DNA of 61,794 nt, from the NCBI RefSeq assembly GCF_037892195.1, contig NZ_JATACI010000001.1, positions 1 to 61,794 of the forward strand, written 5' to 3'. The notes under the pieces were generated by a model, which made no database searches, was not told where the DNA came from, and was given only the letters and a program-made list of their open reading frames with translations. How positions within the stretch are numbered: position 1 is the first letter of the stretch; each line of letters starts with the position of its first letter. Of this stretch, positions 35,787-43,294 are shown piece by piece. A program made the position numbers and the translations under genes. This stretch comes from Yoonia sp. GPGPB17 (GTDB lineage Bacteria > Pseudomonadota > Alphaproteobacteria > Rhodobacterales > Rhodobacteraceae).

Positions 35787-36137
35787 CTAAGGATGAGGCG
35801 AAGGAATTCCGTAGCTTATACTTAAAGCCCGTAGCAACTCATCTTTATCGTCTACAAAATGAATCCCATTCTGCTGTCTTGTATTTACTCCCGATGGAGG
35901 GTTCGTTGCGTAGACTAGAACAGGCGTCGATTGGTGGTTTTCACCCAAAAGACTAACAAGCTCCTGTCTGGGTTTGGGCCATGAAACGCGTTGCACGTCA
36001 ATGAACTCATTCAAATACGGAAAGGAGGCAATAAGGCCTTCCATCAATGCGCAATGCCAACAATAGAAGGCCGTGTTGGGATAGGCAGGGTCCTCGAAAT
36101 CAGGAGCCAAAAGAAACAATTTATCCTTTGGAGGCAT
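35787..36137 (-). CDS. DUF3088 family protein
   Basis: A 116-residue soluble protein with the DUF3088 pattern: KLFLLAPDFEDPAYPNTAFYCWHCALMEGLIASFP at the N-terminus, with Cys in YCWHC, then IDVQRVSWPKPRQELVSLLGE, VLVYA and GIHFVDDKDELLRALS. Members look like thioredoxin-fold proteins with a CxxC-like YCWHC; function unknown. It lies 43 bases downstream of the LysR gene on the same strand. Confidence 0.8.
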   Translation of the reverse strand: MPPKDKLFLLAPDFEDPAYPNTAFYCWHCALMEGLIASFPYLNEFIDVQRVSWPKPRQELVSLLGENHQSTPVLVYATNPPSGVNTRQQNGIHFVDDKDELLRALSISYGIPSPHP

Positions 36138-36180
36138 GGCGCTGCCCCTTTCTCAGTTCAATTTCTAGTTTACTCATATT

Positions 36181-37068
36181 CTAGTTCAAAACCTTGAATT
36201 GCTGCCTTAACCATTCGGCGACTTTCCTGACGGGTTTGCGCAGATCAATGGTCTCCGGCATTACCAGCCATATAGACCCTTTCAATTGGATAGTCTTTTC
36301 GCTTTCGACCTGAATCAAAGTGCCTAGTTCCAGACTCTCTGACGCGAGTGACTGTCGAGAGAGTGCCACGCCCATACCTCGTTCGGCGGCTCTCAAGACA
36401 AGATCGCCAGAAGTATAACGCGGACCGGCGTCAAAGGCTTGCGCCAAATCACCAAAGTTATCCTGCCACCTTGTCCATCCAGCAATAGGGTCTCTGTCGT
36501 GGAGAAGCTGACACTTTGAAAGTTCAAACTTTCCAGTTACTGACTTTAAATAATCCGGTGAAGCAACAGCAATGAGTTGATCATCCGAAAGCGACTCGCA
36601 TGAAAGGCCCGCCCAAGGACCATGCCCAAGTCGCACAGCTAAGTCAGATTGAAGTTGTCCTGGGCCTGCTAATCTTTGGTCAATCGAGATTGAGAGCTCG
36701 ATCCATGGCAATTCTTGCTCAAACTGTCCCAGTCGGGGGAAAAGCCATCTTGTGGCAAAGCTCGGTGTCGTTTCCAGAACAACTGACGATCGGCCCTTGA
36801 TGCGCTTCACGCTGTTGAGCGTGCTATCCAAGTCCTTCATAGTTCTAAGCGCTGCCCTTCCAACCTTCTCGCCTTCAACGGTAAAAGTCAGAATTCGGCG
36901 CCCTTCAGATCGCTCGACAAGATCAGCGTCCAAAAAAGCCTCTAACTCACGTAGCGATCGACTTACTGCAGAATGAGCGATGCCGAGTATCCGGGAAGCT
37001 GAACGCACGCCACCTGTTTCATAAATCGCGGCAAATGCCCGGAGCAAGCTGAGCGGAATGTTGTACAT
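36181..37068 (-). CDS. LysR-family regulator (GcvA-like)
   Basis: A 295-residue regulator. The N-terminal HTH is IPLSLLRAFAAIYETGGVRSASRILGIAHSAVSRSLRELEAFLDADLVER (about 4-53). The effector-binding half contains LETTPSFATRWLFPRLGQFEQELPWIELSIS and DLAVRLGHGPWAGL, typical of the GcvA/AmpR branch. It is divergent from the nitroreductase gene with a 90-base intergenic region, so it probably controls the nitroreductase/glutathione-transferase genes and itself. Confidence 0.88.
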   Translation of the reverse strand: MYNIPLSLLRAFAAIYETGGVRSASRILGIAHSAVSRSLRELEAFLDADLVERSEGRRILTFTVEGEKVGRAALRTMKDLDSTLNSVKRIKGRSSVVLETTPSFATRWLFPRLGQFEQELPWIELSISIDQRLAGPGQLQSDLAVRLGHGPWAGLSCESLSDDQLIAVASPDYLKSVTGKFELSKCQLLHDRDPIAGWTRWQDNFGDLAQAFDAGPRYTSGDLVLRAAERGMGVALSRQSLASESLELGTLIQVESEKTIQLKGSIWLVMPETIDLRKPVRKVAEWLRQQFKVLN

Positions 37069-37158
37069 GGTAACTTAATTAGACCATAACGCGCAAACGT
37101 TAGTCCAGACAAACATTCTGCAGTGGCTACAATTTCATAATAGAGATGGAGTCAATGA

Positions 37159-37692
37159 ATGATCGATTTGAGTGTTCGTTTTAGCCCAAGTGCATTCGAC
37201 AAAAGTACAGTCGAAGAGGCCGAAATTGAAGCTATTGTGCGCGCCGCGTCATGGGCGCCGTCCGCGTACAACGAACAGCCCTGGAGCTTTCATGTGGCCT
37301 TGCGCCAAGATCAAGCAGCATTCGAAGAATTTCTAAAGGTCTTATCCGAAAGCAACCAGACTTGGGCAAAAGATTCATCGGCTCTTGTGTTTAGCGTTGC
37401 CCGACGTGAGCGACGCAAAGACGGGCAAAAGAACGATTATGCGTTCTATGACACAGGTCAGGCCGTTGCACATTTATCCATTGCGGCGCTGAGCGTTGGA
37501 CTTCAGCTGCATCAGATGCAAGGCTTTGTTCCGGCGCAGTGTCGCCGATTGCTTAAGCTTGAAACAGGTGTTGACCCAGTTACCGCGATTGCAATTGGAC
37601 GTCCGGCTCATGACCAGCATTTCGGAATGGCCCACCGAACTCGAAAGAGCATCGAAGAGTTTTTTGCGATGCATCGCGAAGCTCAACCATGA
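37159..37692 (+). CDS. Nitroreductase-family protein
   Basis: A 177-residue FMN-dependent reductase family member. Visible features are VEEAEIEAIVRAASWAPSAYNEQPWSFHVAL near the N-terminus (the FMN-binding SxxNxQPW motif), then YDTGQAVAHLSIAALSVGLQLHQMQGF, and AIAIGRPA near the end. ATG 37159 starts the protein. It is divergent from LysR, and its stop overlaps the next small ORF by ATGA. It may reduce quinones or nitroaromatics, which would fit the neighbouring glutathionyl-hydroquinone-reductase-like gene. Confidence 0.85.
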   Translation: MIDLSVRFSPSAFDKSTVEEAEIEAIVRAASWAPSAYNEQPWSFHVALRQDQAAFEEFLKVLSESNQTWAKDSSALVFSVARRERRKDGQKNDYAFYDTGQAVAHLSIAALSVGLQLHQMQGFVPAQCRRLLKLETGVDPVTAIAIGRPAHDQHFGMAHRTRKSIEEFFAMHREAQP

Positions 37693-37790
37693 AGTCCCTT
37701 TTGGTGGATGAAGCTGCAAAGAATCTGGAGAAAGACCCTATCAGTCTGACCATTTTTGGTGCCACCGTGCTGCGAATAGTCTTGGGGTAG
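37689..37790 (+). CDS. 33-residue ORF coupled to both neighbours, possible DoxX-type remnant
   Basis: ATG 37689 overlaps the nitroreductase stop (ATGA) and the TAG at 37788-37790 is 3 bases before the next start. The peptide MKSLLVDEAAKNLEKDPISL...GATVLRIVLG ends just where DoxX-family membrane proteins have their first helix (LRIVLG). It may be the stump of a deleted membrane-protein gene, kept because it couples translation. The family resemblance rests on only about ten residues. Confidence 0.35.
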   Translation: MKSLLVDEAAKNLEKDPISLTIFGATVLRIVLG

Positions 37791-37793
37791 CCA

Positions 37794-38699
37794 ATGGGAA
37801 TGCTGCTTAATGGTAAGTGGTCGAGCGCCGTAAATCGATCGATGACGGAAGGACGGTTTGTACGAGAAGATTCCTCATTGCATCAACTCTTGGCGCCATC
37901 GGGCAACTTTGGGTCAGATATAAGAAGAGACCAGTTGGTTCTTGTCGCCTCAAAGAGTTGTCCGTGGTCTCATGCAACCGCCATCGCACATGCAATTAAT
38001 GAACTTGATGCTTTGATACCAATTCAAGTTGCTTGCGGGCCGCGCATTGAGGGCTACCAAGTTGCTGTCAAAGGCCCGTTAACAAATGACTATCGCCATA
38101 TCCATCAACTCTATACTGAGACGGATTCCGCCTTTACGGGCCGGGCAACCGTACCATTGTTATGGGATTGGTCCGAAAAGAAGATCATTTGCAATGACTC
38201 AACAGCAATTTTGCGCTTTTTCGATCTGATAGGGTCGCATTCGAAGTTGCGTCCGTCGTCATTCCTTGATGAAATTGATGACCTGCTAGCAATGATCTAC
38301 GATGGTTTATCGAATGCTGTCTATCGTGCTGGGAAAGCACAACGACAGGATGAGTATCAGGAAGCAGTAGACCTCGTTTTTGCAACGATGGAAGAGCTTG
38401 ACGAACGGCTTCGATCTCAAAGGTTCCTAGTTACTAGGAACCTCACTGAACCTGATATCCGGCTGTTTGCAACGCTTGTACGATTTGACTCTGTTTATGC
38501 CACGCATTTTCGTTGCACGCGTCATCGACTGGTAGATTTTCCAAATCTCTGGCGTTACGCACGAGAAATCTATCTAATGCCTTCCATAAGAAAGACTGTG
38601 GATTTTGGTGCGATCCGGAGTGGGTATTACCTCAATGACGGTCACCATAATCCGTTTGGCATCATAGCGGAGCAACCGGTCCTGGATTGGTCGCTTTAG
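37794..38699 (+). CDS. Glutathione S-transferase-like, glutathionyl-hydroquinone reductase family
   Basis: A 301-residue protein of the YqjG/ECM4 kind. The N-terminal thioredoxin-like domain has the active-site Cys in SKSCPWSHATAI (Cys about 56), parallel to the CPWAHR motif of the family. YTETDSAFTGRATVPLLWDWSEKKIICNDSTAILRFF follows, and the helical GST C-terminal domain has FLVTRNLTEPDIRLFATLVRFDSVYATHFRC, a close family signature. Length is near the usual 310-330. Members reduce glutathionyl-quinones. It lies 3 bases after the small ORF and probably shares the nitroreductase transcript. Confidence 0.87.
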   Translation: MGMLLNGKWSSAVNRSMTEGRFVREDSSLHQLLAPSGNFGSDIRRDQLVLVASKSCPWSHATAIAHAINELDALIPIQVACGPRIEGYQVAVKGPLTNDYRHIHQLYTETDSAFTGRATVPLLWDWSEKKIICNDSTAILRFFDLIGSHSKLRPSSFLDEIDDLLAMIYDGLSNAVYRAGKAQRQDEYQEAVDLVFATMEELDERLRSQRFLVTRNLTEPDIRLFATLVRFDSVYATHFRCTRHRLVDFPNLWRYAREIYLMPSIRKTVDFGAIRSGYYLNDGHHNPFGIIAEQPVLDWSL

Positions 38700-38875
38700 C
38701 CGATGTTCGTTTCATTCCATACATCAGACTGCAATGGGGGCAACGCACCGAAACACTTGACGGCGGATATGGAAATTCGCGAGACCACAACTTTCGGCTT
38801 TGGAAATTGCCGTGATTTGTGGCTCGGTTGGTGCAGCACAGGTGCGATGATTGCACGGTTAGCTGAGAAGTCTGA
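38700..38875. other. Short intergenic stretch before the MFS gene
   Basis: About 175 bases with open frames on both strands but no recognisable protein, ribosome site or repeat. Similar featureless, degenerate-looking stretches lie at 51300-51490 and 52000-52260. Confidence 0.3.
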
Positions 38876-40083
38876 TTGGTACACAACCAGAGCTTTGCAG
38901 GCTGTCACTCGAGTTGCTTCTTGATTTCGCTTTTTCGGATTCTTGTACTATGGGTCGCGGGTCTGTTGGCAGGCATGCAGTTTGCCAAAGTATCTATTTT
39001 TCTGCCTGAGATTTCAATACTTTATGCTTCCAATGCTGAACAAGTGGTTTGGTTGCTGACACTTGTAAGTATTGTGGGCGCTTCGTTTGGAGGAATTGCT
39101 GGGAAGGTTGCGGAATGGGTCGGGCTGAAGCGGCTACTTTTCTTTTCCTTAGTTACAGCTGGGTGCCTTTCGCTTTGCCAAGCCTACTTTCCTCCGTTTG
39201 AGGTTATGGCACTACTCAGGGTATTGGAAGGTTTCACGCATCTAGGAATTGTGATCGCTGCTCCTGTCTTGATGGCCGAGGCCACACCTGCAAAGTGGCG
39301 CGGGACTGTAATGGTTCTGTGGAGCACATTCTTCGGAGTTTCCTTTGCAATCCTTGCCTGGATTGCGGTTCCGAATATCGAAGAATTGGGCATTAGTGGC
39401 CTATTTCATTTTCACAGCTTACTTCTTGTTCTGTTTGCTGGCCTGGTTCGCATTGGTTTTCCTAACAATGACCACCCAAATAAGACACGCCGCCGTCCTA
39501 AGCAAAAAAATCAAAATTCTTACGGCCTCTCTTCGATCTTAGAGCGATCTGGCCTGGTTTCAGTTGGCTATTTTATACTTTGACTTTTTTGGCGTTGGTA
39601 ACAATTCTACCTTCGTTGACTGATGACAGCCTACGGTCAAGTTTGACTGCGTCGATGCCACTTGCGGCAACAACAGCAAGTATATTGGTGGTGCCCATTC
39701 TTCTTAAGCGCTTCAAAGCAACATCAGTTGTTTTGGCTGGGTTTTCTATGGCCGCTTTGACTACCTTCTTAGGCTTAATTCTACCGGTTGCTTGCATAGC
39801 TGTTGTATTGCTCTCAGTGCTAGGTATCGTTCAAGGCGCTACTTTCGCATCAGTCACCGAACTCAATCAAACCTCGATGGATCAGTCGTTCTGCTATGGT
39901 CTGATGGCTCAGACCGGCAATCTTGGCAATTTGATAGGGACTCCACTGCTTCTGGGTGTGCTTGAGCTTTCAGACGTCGACGCGCTTTTGCTTACTTGTA
40001 CCGCGATCTATGTGATTGGCTGTTTGGCCCTGGGGCTATTACTTCCTAACATTGCAACTGAGGATCGGAGGATTGGTAGTTAG
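38876..40083 (+). pseudogene. MFS transporter, frameshifted as given
   Basis: Two adjacent frames together make one MFS protein of about 400 residues. The first (38876-39583) has the early membrane helices, FRILVLWVAGLLAGMQFAKVSIFLPEI, a helix 2-3 loop GKVAEWVGLKRLLFFS, and RVLEGFTHLGIVIAAPVLMAEATPAKWRGT. The second (to 40083, in the -1 frame) has the rest: SLRSSLTASMPLAATTASILVVPILLKRF to YVIGCLALGLLLPNI. The break is in SVGYFIL at 39570-39590; removing TA (or adding one base) rejoins a helix GYF-TLTFLALVTILP. The start is uncertain (TTG 38876 or the TTG of FLISLF). The fold resembles the CynX/YeaN-type group. Substrate unknown. Confidence 0.7.
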
Positions 40084-40256
40084 TACTTTAGAATACGATA
40101 GCAACGCCAAGTGCACTACCGTGTCCCACGGTACAGTTCTTTCGATTAGACTTTGCTGAAAGTGGAGAATGTGCTTGTGTATAATGGATCCACATTAGTT
40201 TAACATAATAAACCTTACGCGATATATATACAATAATATACTATCGTGTCAGTGTT

Positions 40257-41051
40257 ATGTCTTTGAGATACGCTGCCAGCACCTTTCCTGCTTGGATGCT
40301 GCATATGCTTATCTCACTTCGAACCTACTCCGTCTTAATCGCGTTTGTACTGCTCGGCTCGTTCATTAGCACCGCCAATCGTGCGCAAGCTCAAACTTAC
40401 CAAATCGACTGTGCAATATTACTCTGCCTGTCTGGAGGCTGGCCTGCATCGGTTCCCTGCGCACGGGCGCGAGCTGAATTCATCCGCAGGATTACTCCTT
40501 GGCCCATCGAACCGCCACTGCAGATTTGGCGGTGTCCCATGGGGGCATCGTATCATCCTTCGGGTTCTACGAATGCTCCTGGACGCGTGATCGACATCCT
40601 GTTCAAAGAACGAGAAACTTCAGCCCCGATGCCAACACTAGCTGTCGAAGCTCGTGGCTTCGAGAGCGCTGATCTGGAAGTGTCTGAGCTCGATCCGCAG
40701 CAGATCTTGAGCGGCAATTTGCTTCAGTTGGTTCAAGACCGCGCTGACATGGACATTAGCGGCCCGGAGTTCGATTTTGTGCGTTCCATCCGCGTTTATG
40801 ACGTCCGATATGCGCGCCAAAACGAGTCCGGCCGAGATGGTGATTGCGATCGTTCCGCAACCGTTTACCTCGGGACCTATGGAACACAGGGAGAGTTCTC
40901 ATGGGCTAGTTCTACGCCATTCGCCCTTCCAGAGGCCCACGTTGGATTAGAGCGTTGGGGGTACAATTGCCCCAGCATCTACCACCGATCTGTCTTTGTC
41001 GACTGGCGAGACTACCACGGAAATTATGGGTTCGAGCAGGTAGCTTATTAA
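40257..41051 (+). CDS. Secreted Cys-rich protein, TrbM-like N-terminus
   Basis: A 264-residue protein with a signal region (LISLRTYSVLIAFVLLGSFISTANRAQAQ, cleavage near 46). The mature N-terminus QTYQIDCAILLCLSGGWPASVPCARARAEFIRRITPWPIEPPLQIWRCPM has the Cys spacing of TrbM-type conjugation proteins (CAILCLSG...C...). The remainder is unfamiliar but well formed (VRSIRVYDVRYARQNESGRDGDCDRSATVYLGTYG). An internal start at the Met before LISLRTY is equally possible. It stands alone, away from the virB operon, and may be an outlying transfer gene. The TrbM link is tentative. Confidence 0.65.
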   Translation: MSLRYAASTFPAWMLHMLISLRTYSVLIAFVLLGSFISTANRAQAQTYQIDCAILLCLSGGWPASVPCARARAEFIRRITPWPIEPPLQIWRCPMGASYHPSGSTNAPGRVIDILFKERETSAPMPTLAVEARGFESADLEVSELDPQQILSGNLLQLVQDRADMDISGPEFDFVRSIRVYDVRYARQNESGRDGDCDRSATVYLGTYGTQGEFSWASSTPFALPEAHVGLERWGYNCPSIYHRSVFVDWRDYHGNYGFEQVAY

Positions 41052-41068
41052 AGCAAGGTTAGAGCGAG

Positions 41069-42066
41069 CTACCCCTGTACGATTGTTGGCACCTGTATCA
41101 GGCGAATGTCATCATCAGGATTTTGAACAATTTCGAACAGAGAATCCAGCATGGTGCTGACGTCCTGCTTGACCATGAGCATGCTAGGGCTTGTTTGCGC
41201 CGCGAAAGGATCCCAGTCGAAGCAGCCAACGATGATTTGCTTGTTCTCCTCGGGGTCTGTCTCAAGGAGCGGCAATAAGCCTTCCAATGAAATCGTCGAG
41301 TTCACAAACAAGACGTCAGGAGTTGCCCCACGATCGTTCGCCCAATCGTAATAGGCCGATCTCGCCTTCTCTGCTGCGTAGCCACAGGGCAGAACATGAA
41401 TTGCAGAAGCTTAAGCACGCCACTTTCGGCGCATGCTTGACGAAAGCCCCTGATCCGTTCGGATGTGTTGTGATCCGTTGCCCTGCCACCAATGAACAGA
41501 ACAGTCGGGCGGTCAGACGTGCTCGCCGTAAGGAGCCTTTCCGTCAGCTCCAAGGCGCCGCGGTAGTTGTCCGAGATCACTGAGCTGGCTTTCGTTCCCG
41601 GAAGGTCGAGGTTGAGCGTCGGGACCCCCGCCGCGGCGCACAGATCGTAGATCCGGTCCGGATCTGTGGCACCGGTACAGATCAGTCTTTCAACCTGATA
41701 ACCCAACATCGCCCGCGCGGCTGCGACCTCCAGATCGGGGTCGCGTCGGGTGCAAGTGACGATCGGAAAATAGCCCGCATCACGCGCCCGTACTTCGAAA
41801 TCTTGCGCGATCGAGCTAAAGTAACGGTTGTCATACATCGGAACAATCATCCCGATGATGCCAGACTTTTCGCGGCTGAGCGCTCTCGCCTGCATGTTGA
41901 GCGCAAACCCGTTTTCTTCGGCCAGTTTCAAAACTCGCTCAGCCAGCTTCTCGCTGATTCTGCGCTTTTTCCAGTTGCCATTGATGACCGCACTGACAGT
42001 ACCCGCAGATGTGCCCGCGAGCTCAGCTAAGTCGTAAATTGTTGTTTTCTTTGTGTTTTCTGGCAT
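41069..42066 (-). pseudogene. LacI-family regulator of the second sugar cluster, frameshifted as given
   Basis: The first frame starts at ATG 42066 with a clear LacI headpiece (TTIYDLAELAGTSAGTVSAVINGNWKKRRISEKLAERVLKLAEENGFALN) and runs through GMIVPMYDNRYFSSIAQDFE to RGFRQACAESGVL. It then goes out of frame at GCTTAAGC (41409-41416). The rest, ASAIHVLPCGYAAEKARSAYYDWAN...PDVLFVNSTISLEGLL...QVPTIVQG, is intact in the shifted frame down to 41069. Removing TA there, or adding one base, restores one protein of about 330 residues. It is divergent from the transporter operon, with two operator palindromes in between, and would be its repressor. If the break is real, the cluster may be constitutive. 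Confidence 0.8.
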
Positions 42067-42103
42067 TAGTTAGCGGAATCCGATTTTTCGTATCCGTGAC
42101 ATG

Positions 42104-42151
42104 TTGACACTGCGCAACCGATTGTGCAATCCATGCACAACCGGTTGCGCA
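42104..42151 (+). promoter_or_regulatory. Promoter with paired LacI-type operators
   Basis: TTGACA (42104-42109) with a possible -10 TGCAAT 15 bases on. Two 18-bp palindromes overlap and follow it: TGCGCAACCGATTGTGCA (42111-42128) and TGCACAACCGGTTGCGCA (42134-42151). Their centres are 23 bases apart, about two helical turns. A half site TTGCGCA follows at 42158-42164. The form, with a central CCGG/CCGA and TGCRCAA arms, is that of LacI-family operators. They lie between the divergent lacI-type gene and the transporter operon. Confidence 0.8.
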
Positions 42152-42206
42152 AATTAGTTGCGCAGCTATACTGCCCAGGAGGATGGGCTTAATAAGGGAG
42201 GAAGCC

Positions 42207-43187
42207 ATGAAAGGCATTTCCAAAATTCTTGGCGGCGCCGCTGTCGCTGCATTGCTCACGGCGGGGACTGCCTCGGCCGAAACAACGATTGGCGTTGTCG
42301 TAAAAATTGGCGGTATTCCTTGGTTTAACGCCATGGAACAGGGCATCCAGGAGCAGGCAGAGGCCCTGGGCGTGGACGCATTCATGGTTGGTCCGACCAG
42401 CGATGACCCTGCCCTACAGGTCCGCGCCATTGAAGACCTGATCGCAAGAGGTGTCGATGTCATCGGTGTCGTGCCCAATGACGCGACGGTTCTGGAACCT
42501 GTGCTGGAACGTGCCCGTGCCGAAGGCATTGTTGTGATCACCCACGAGTCGCCCGACACCGTGAACAACGACTTCAACTTTGAAATGGTGTCGTCTGACG
42601 ACCTCGGGATCGCACATGCCGAACTCTTTGCTGAGGCAACCGGCTGTGAAGGCGGGTATGCAGTCTATGTCGGCGGCCTGACAGTTCCCGCACACAACGC
42701 GTGGGCTGACGCGGCGGTGTCATGGCTTGACGAAAACTGCCCTGGCATGAGCCAAGTCGCTGACCGGTTCGGCGTCGCGGAAAGTGTCGATGACAGCCGC
42801 AACACGACACTCGACTTGATCCGTGCCAACCCAGATCTTGCGGGCGTGCTTGCCTTTGGCAGTCAAGGCCCGATTGGTGCAGCCCGCGCGGTCGAAGAAC
42901 GTGGGCTTGCGGGTGAGGTTGCTGTAGTGGGCCTCTTCTCTGCCGGACAGGGCCAGAAGCTTGTCAATGATGGCGCGATCACCGGTGGATTTGTCTGGAG
43001 CCCGCTTGAAGCAGGAAAGGTCTTTGTCGAACTCGGTAACATGTTGGTCGAAGGTGGCGAAATCGCCGACGGCGACGACCTCCCGCTTCTTGGTCCGATT
43101 GCACTTGATGGGAACAACATCTTTGCAAACAAGCCGCTGGCGTTGAACACCGAGACCATCAACGGCCTCGCTGAAATGGGTCTCTGA
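42207..43187 (+). CDS. ABC transporter substrate-binding protein (ribose/AI-2 type)
   Basis: A 326-residue periplasmic protein. ATG 42207 has GGGAGGA upstream and begins a signal peptide (MKGISKILGGAAVAALLTAG, cleavage after TASA). The type-I periplasmic fold shows in TTIGVVVKIGGIPWFNAMEQGIQEQAEALGVDAFMVGPTSDDPALQVRAIEDLIARGVDVIGVVPNDATVLEPVLERA, the pattern of RbsB/LsrB-type proteins. The substrate is most likely a pentose, ketopentose or related sugar, given the kinase, transketolase and transaldolase downstream. First gene of the operon. Confidence 0.9.
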   Translation: MKGISKILGGAAVAALLTAGTASAETTIGVVVKIGGIPWFNAMEQGIQEQAEALGVDAFMVGPTSDDPALQVRAIEDLIARGVDVIGVVPNDATVLEPVLERARAEGIVVITHESPDTVNNDFNFEMVSSDDLGIAHAELFAEATGCEGGYAVYVGGLTVPAHNAWADAAVSWLDENCPGMSQVADRFGVAESVDDSRNTTLDLIRANPDLAGVLAFGSQGPIGAARAVEERGLAGEVAVVGLFSAGQGQKLVNDGAITGGFVWSPLEAGKVFVELGNMLVEGGEIADGDDLPLLGPIALDGNNIFANKPLALNTETINGLAEMGL

Positions 43188-43203
43188 TCTGGATACCTCC
43201 CAT

Positions 43204-43232
43204 GGGTGTGGCTGCAATTTGTGGCCGCACCC
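43204..43232 (+). terminator. Stem-loop after the second binding-protein gene
   Basis: GGGTGTGGC pairs with GCCGCACCC (one G-U pair), 16 bases after the stop and without a T run. Its position matches the stem-loop after the first cluster's binding-protein gene, so it likely sets the ratio of binding protein to membrane components. Confidence 0.55.
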
Positions 43233-43294
43233 AAAAATTCCCCCAAATGATATAGTGTCACGTCAGATGTAGTAACATCTGGCAAAGGATCGTT

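Noticed and set aside
36994..37158. LysR binding site in the divergent LysR-nitroreductase region
   Set aside because: Several loose T-N11-A matches exist but none stands out as a clean palindrome.
38703..38924. 73-codon frame before the MFS gene
   Set aside because: No family, overlaps an equally open antisense frame and the MFS start region.
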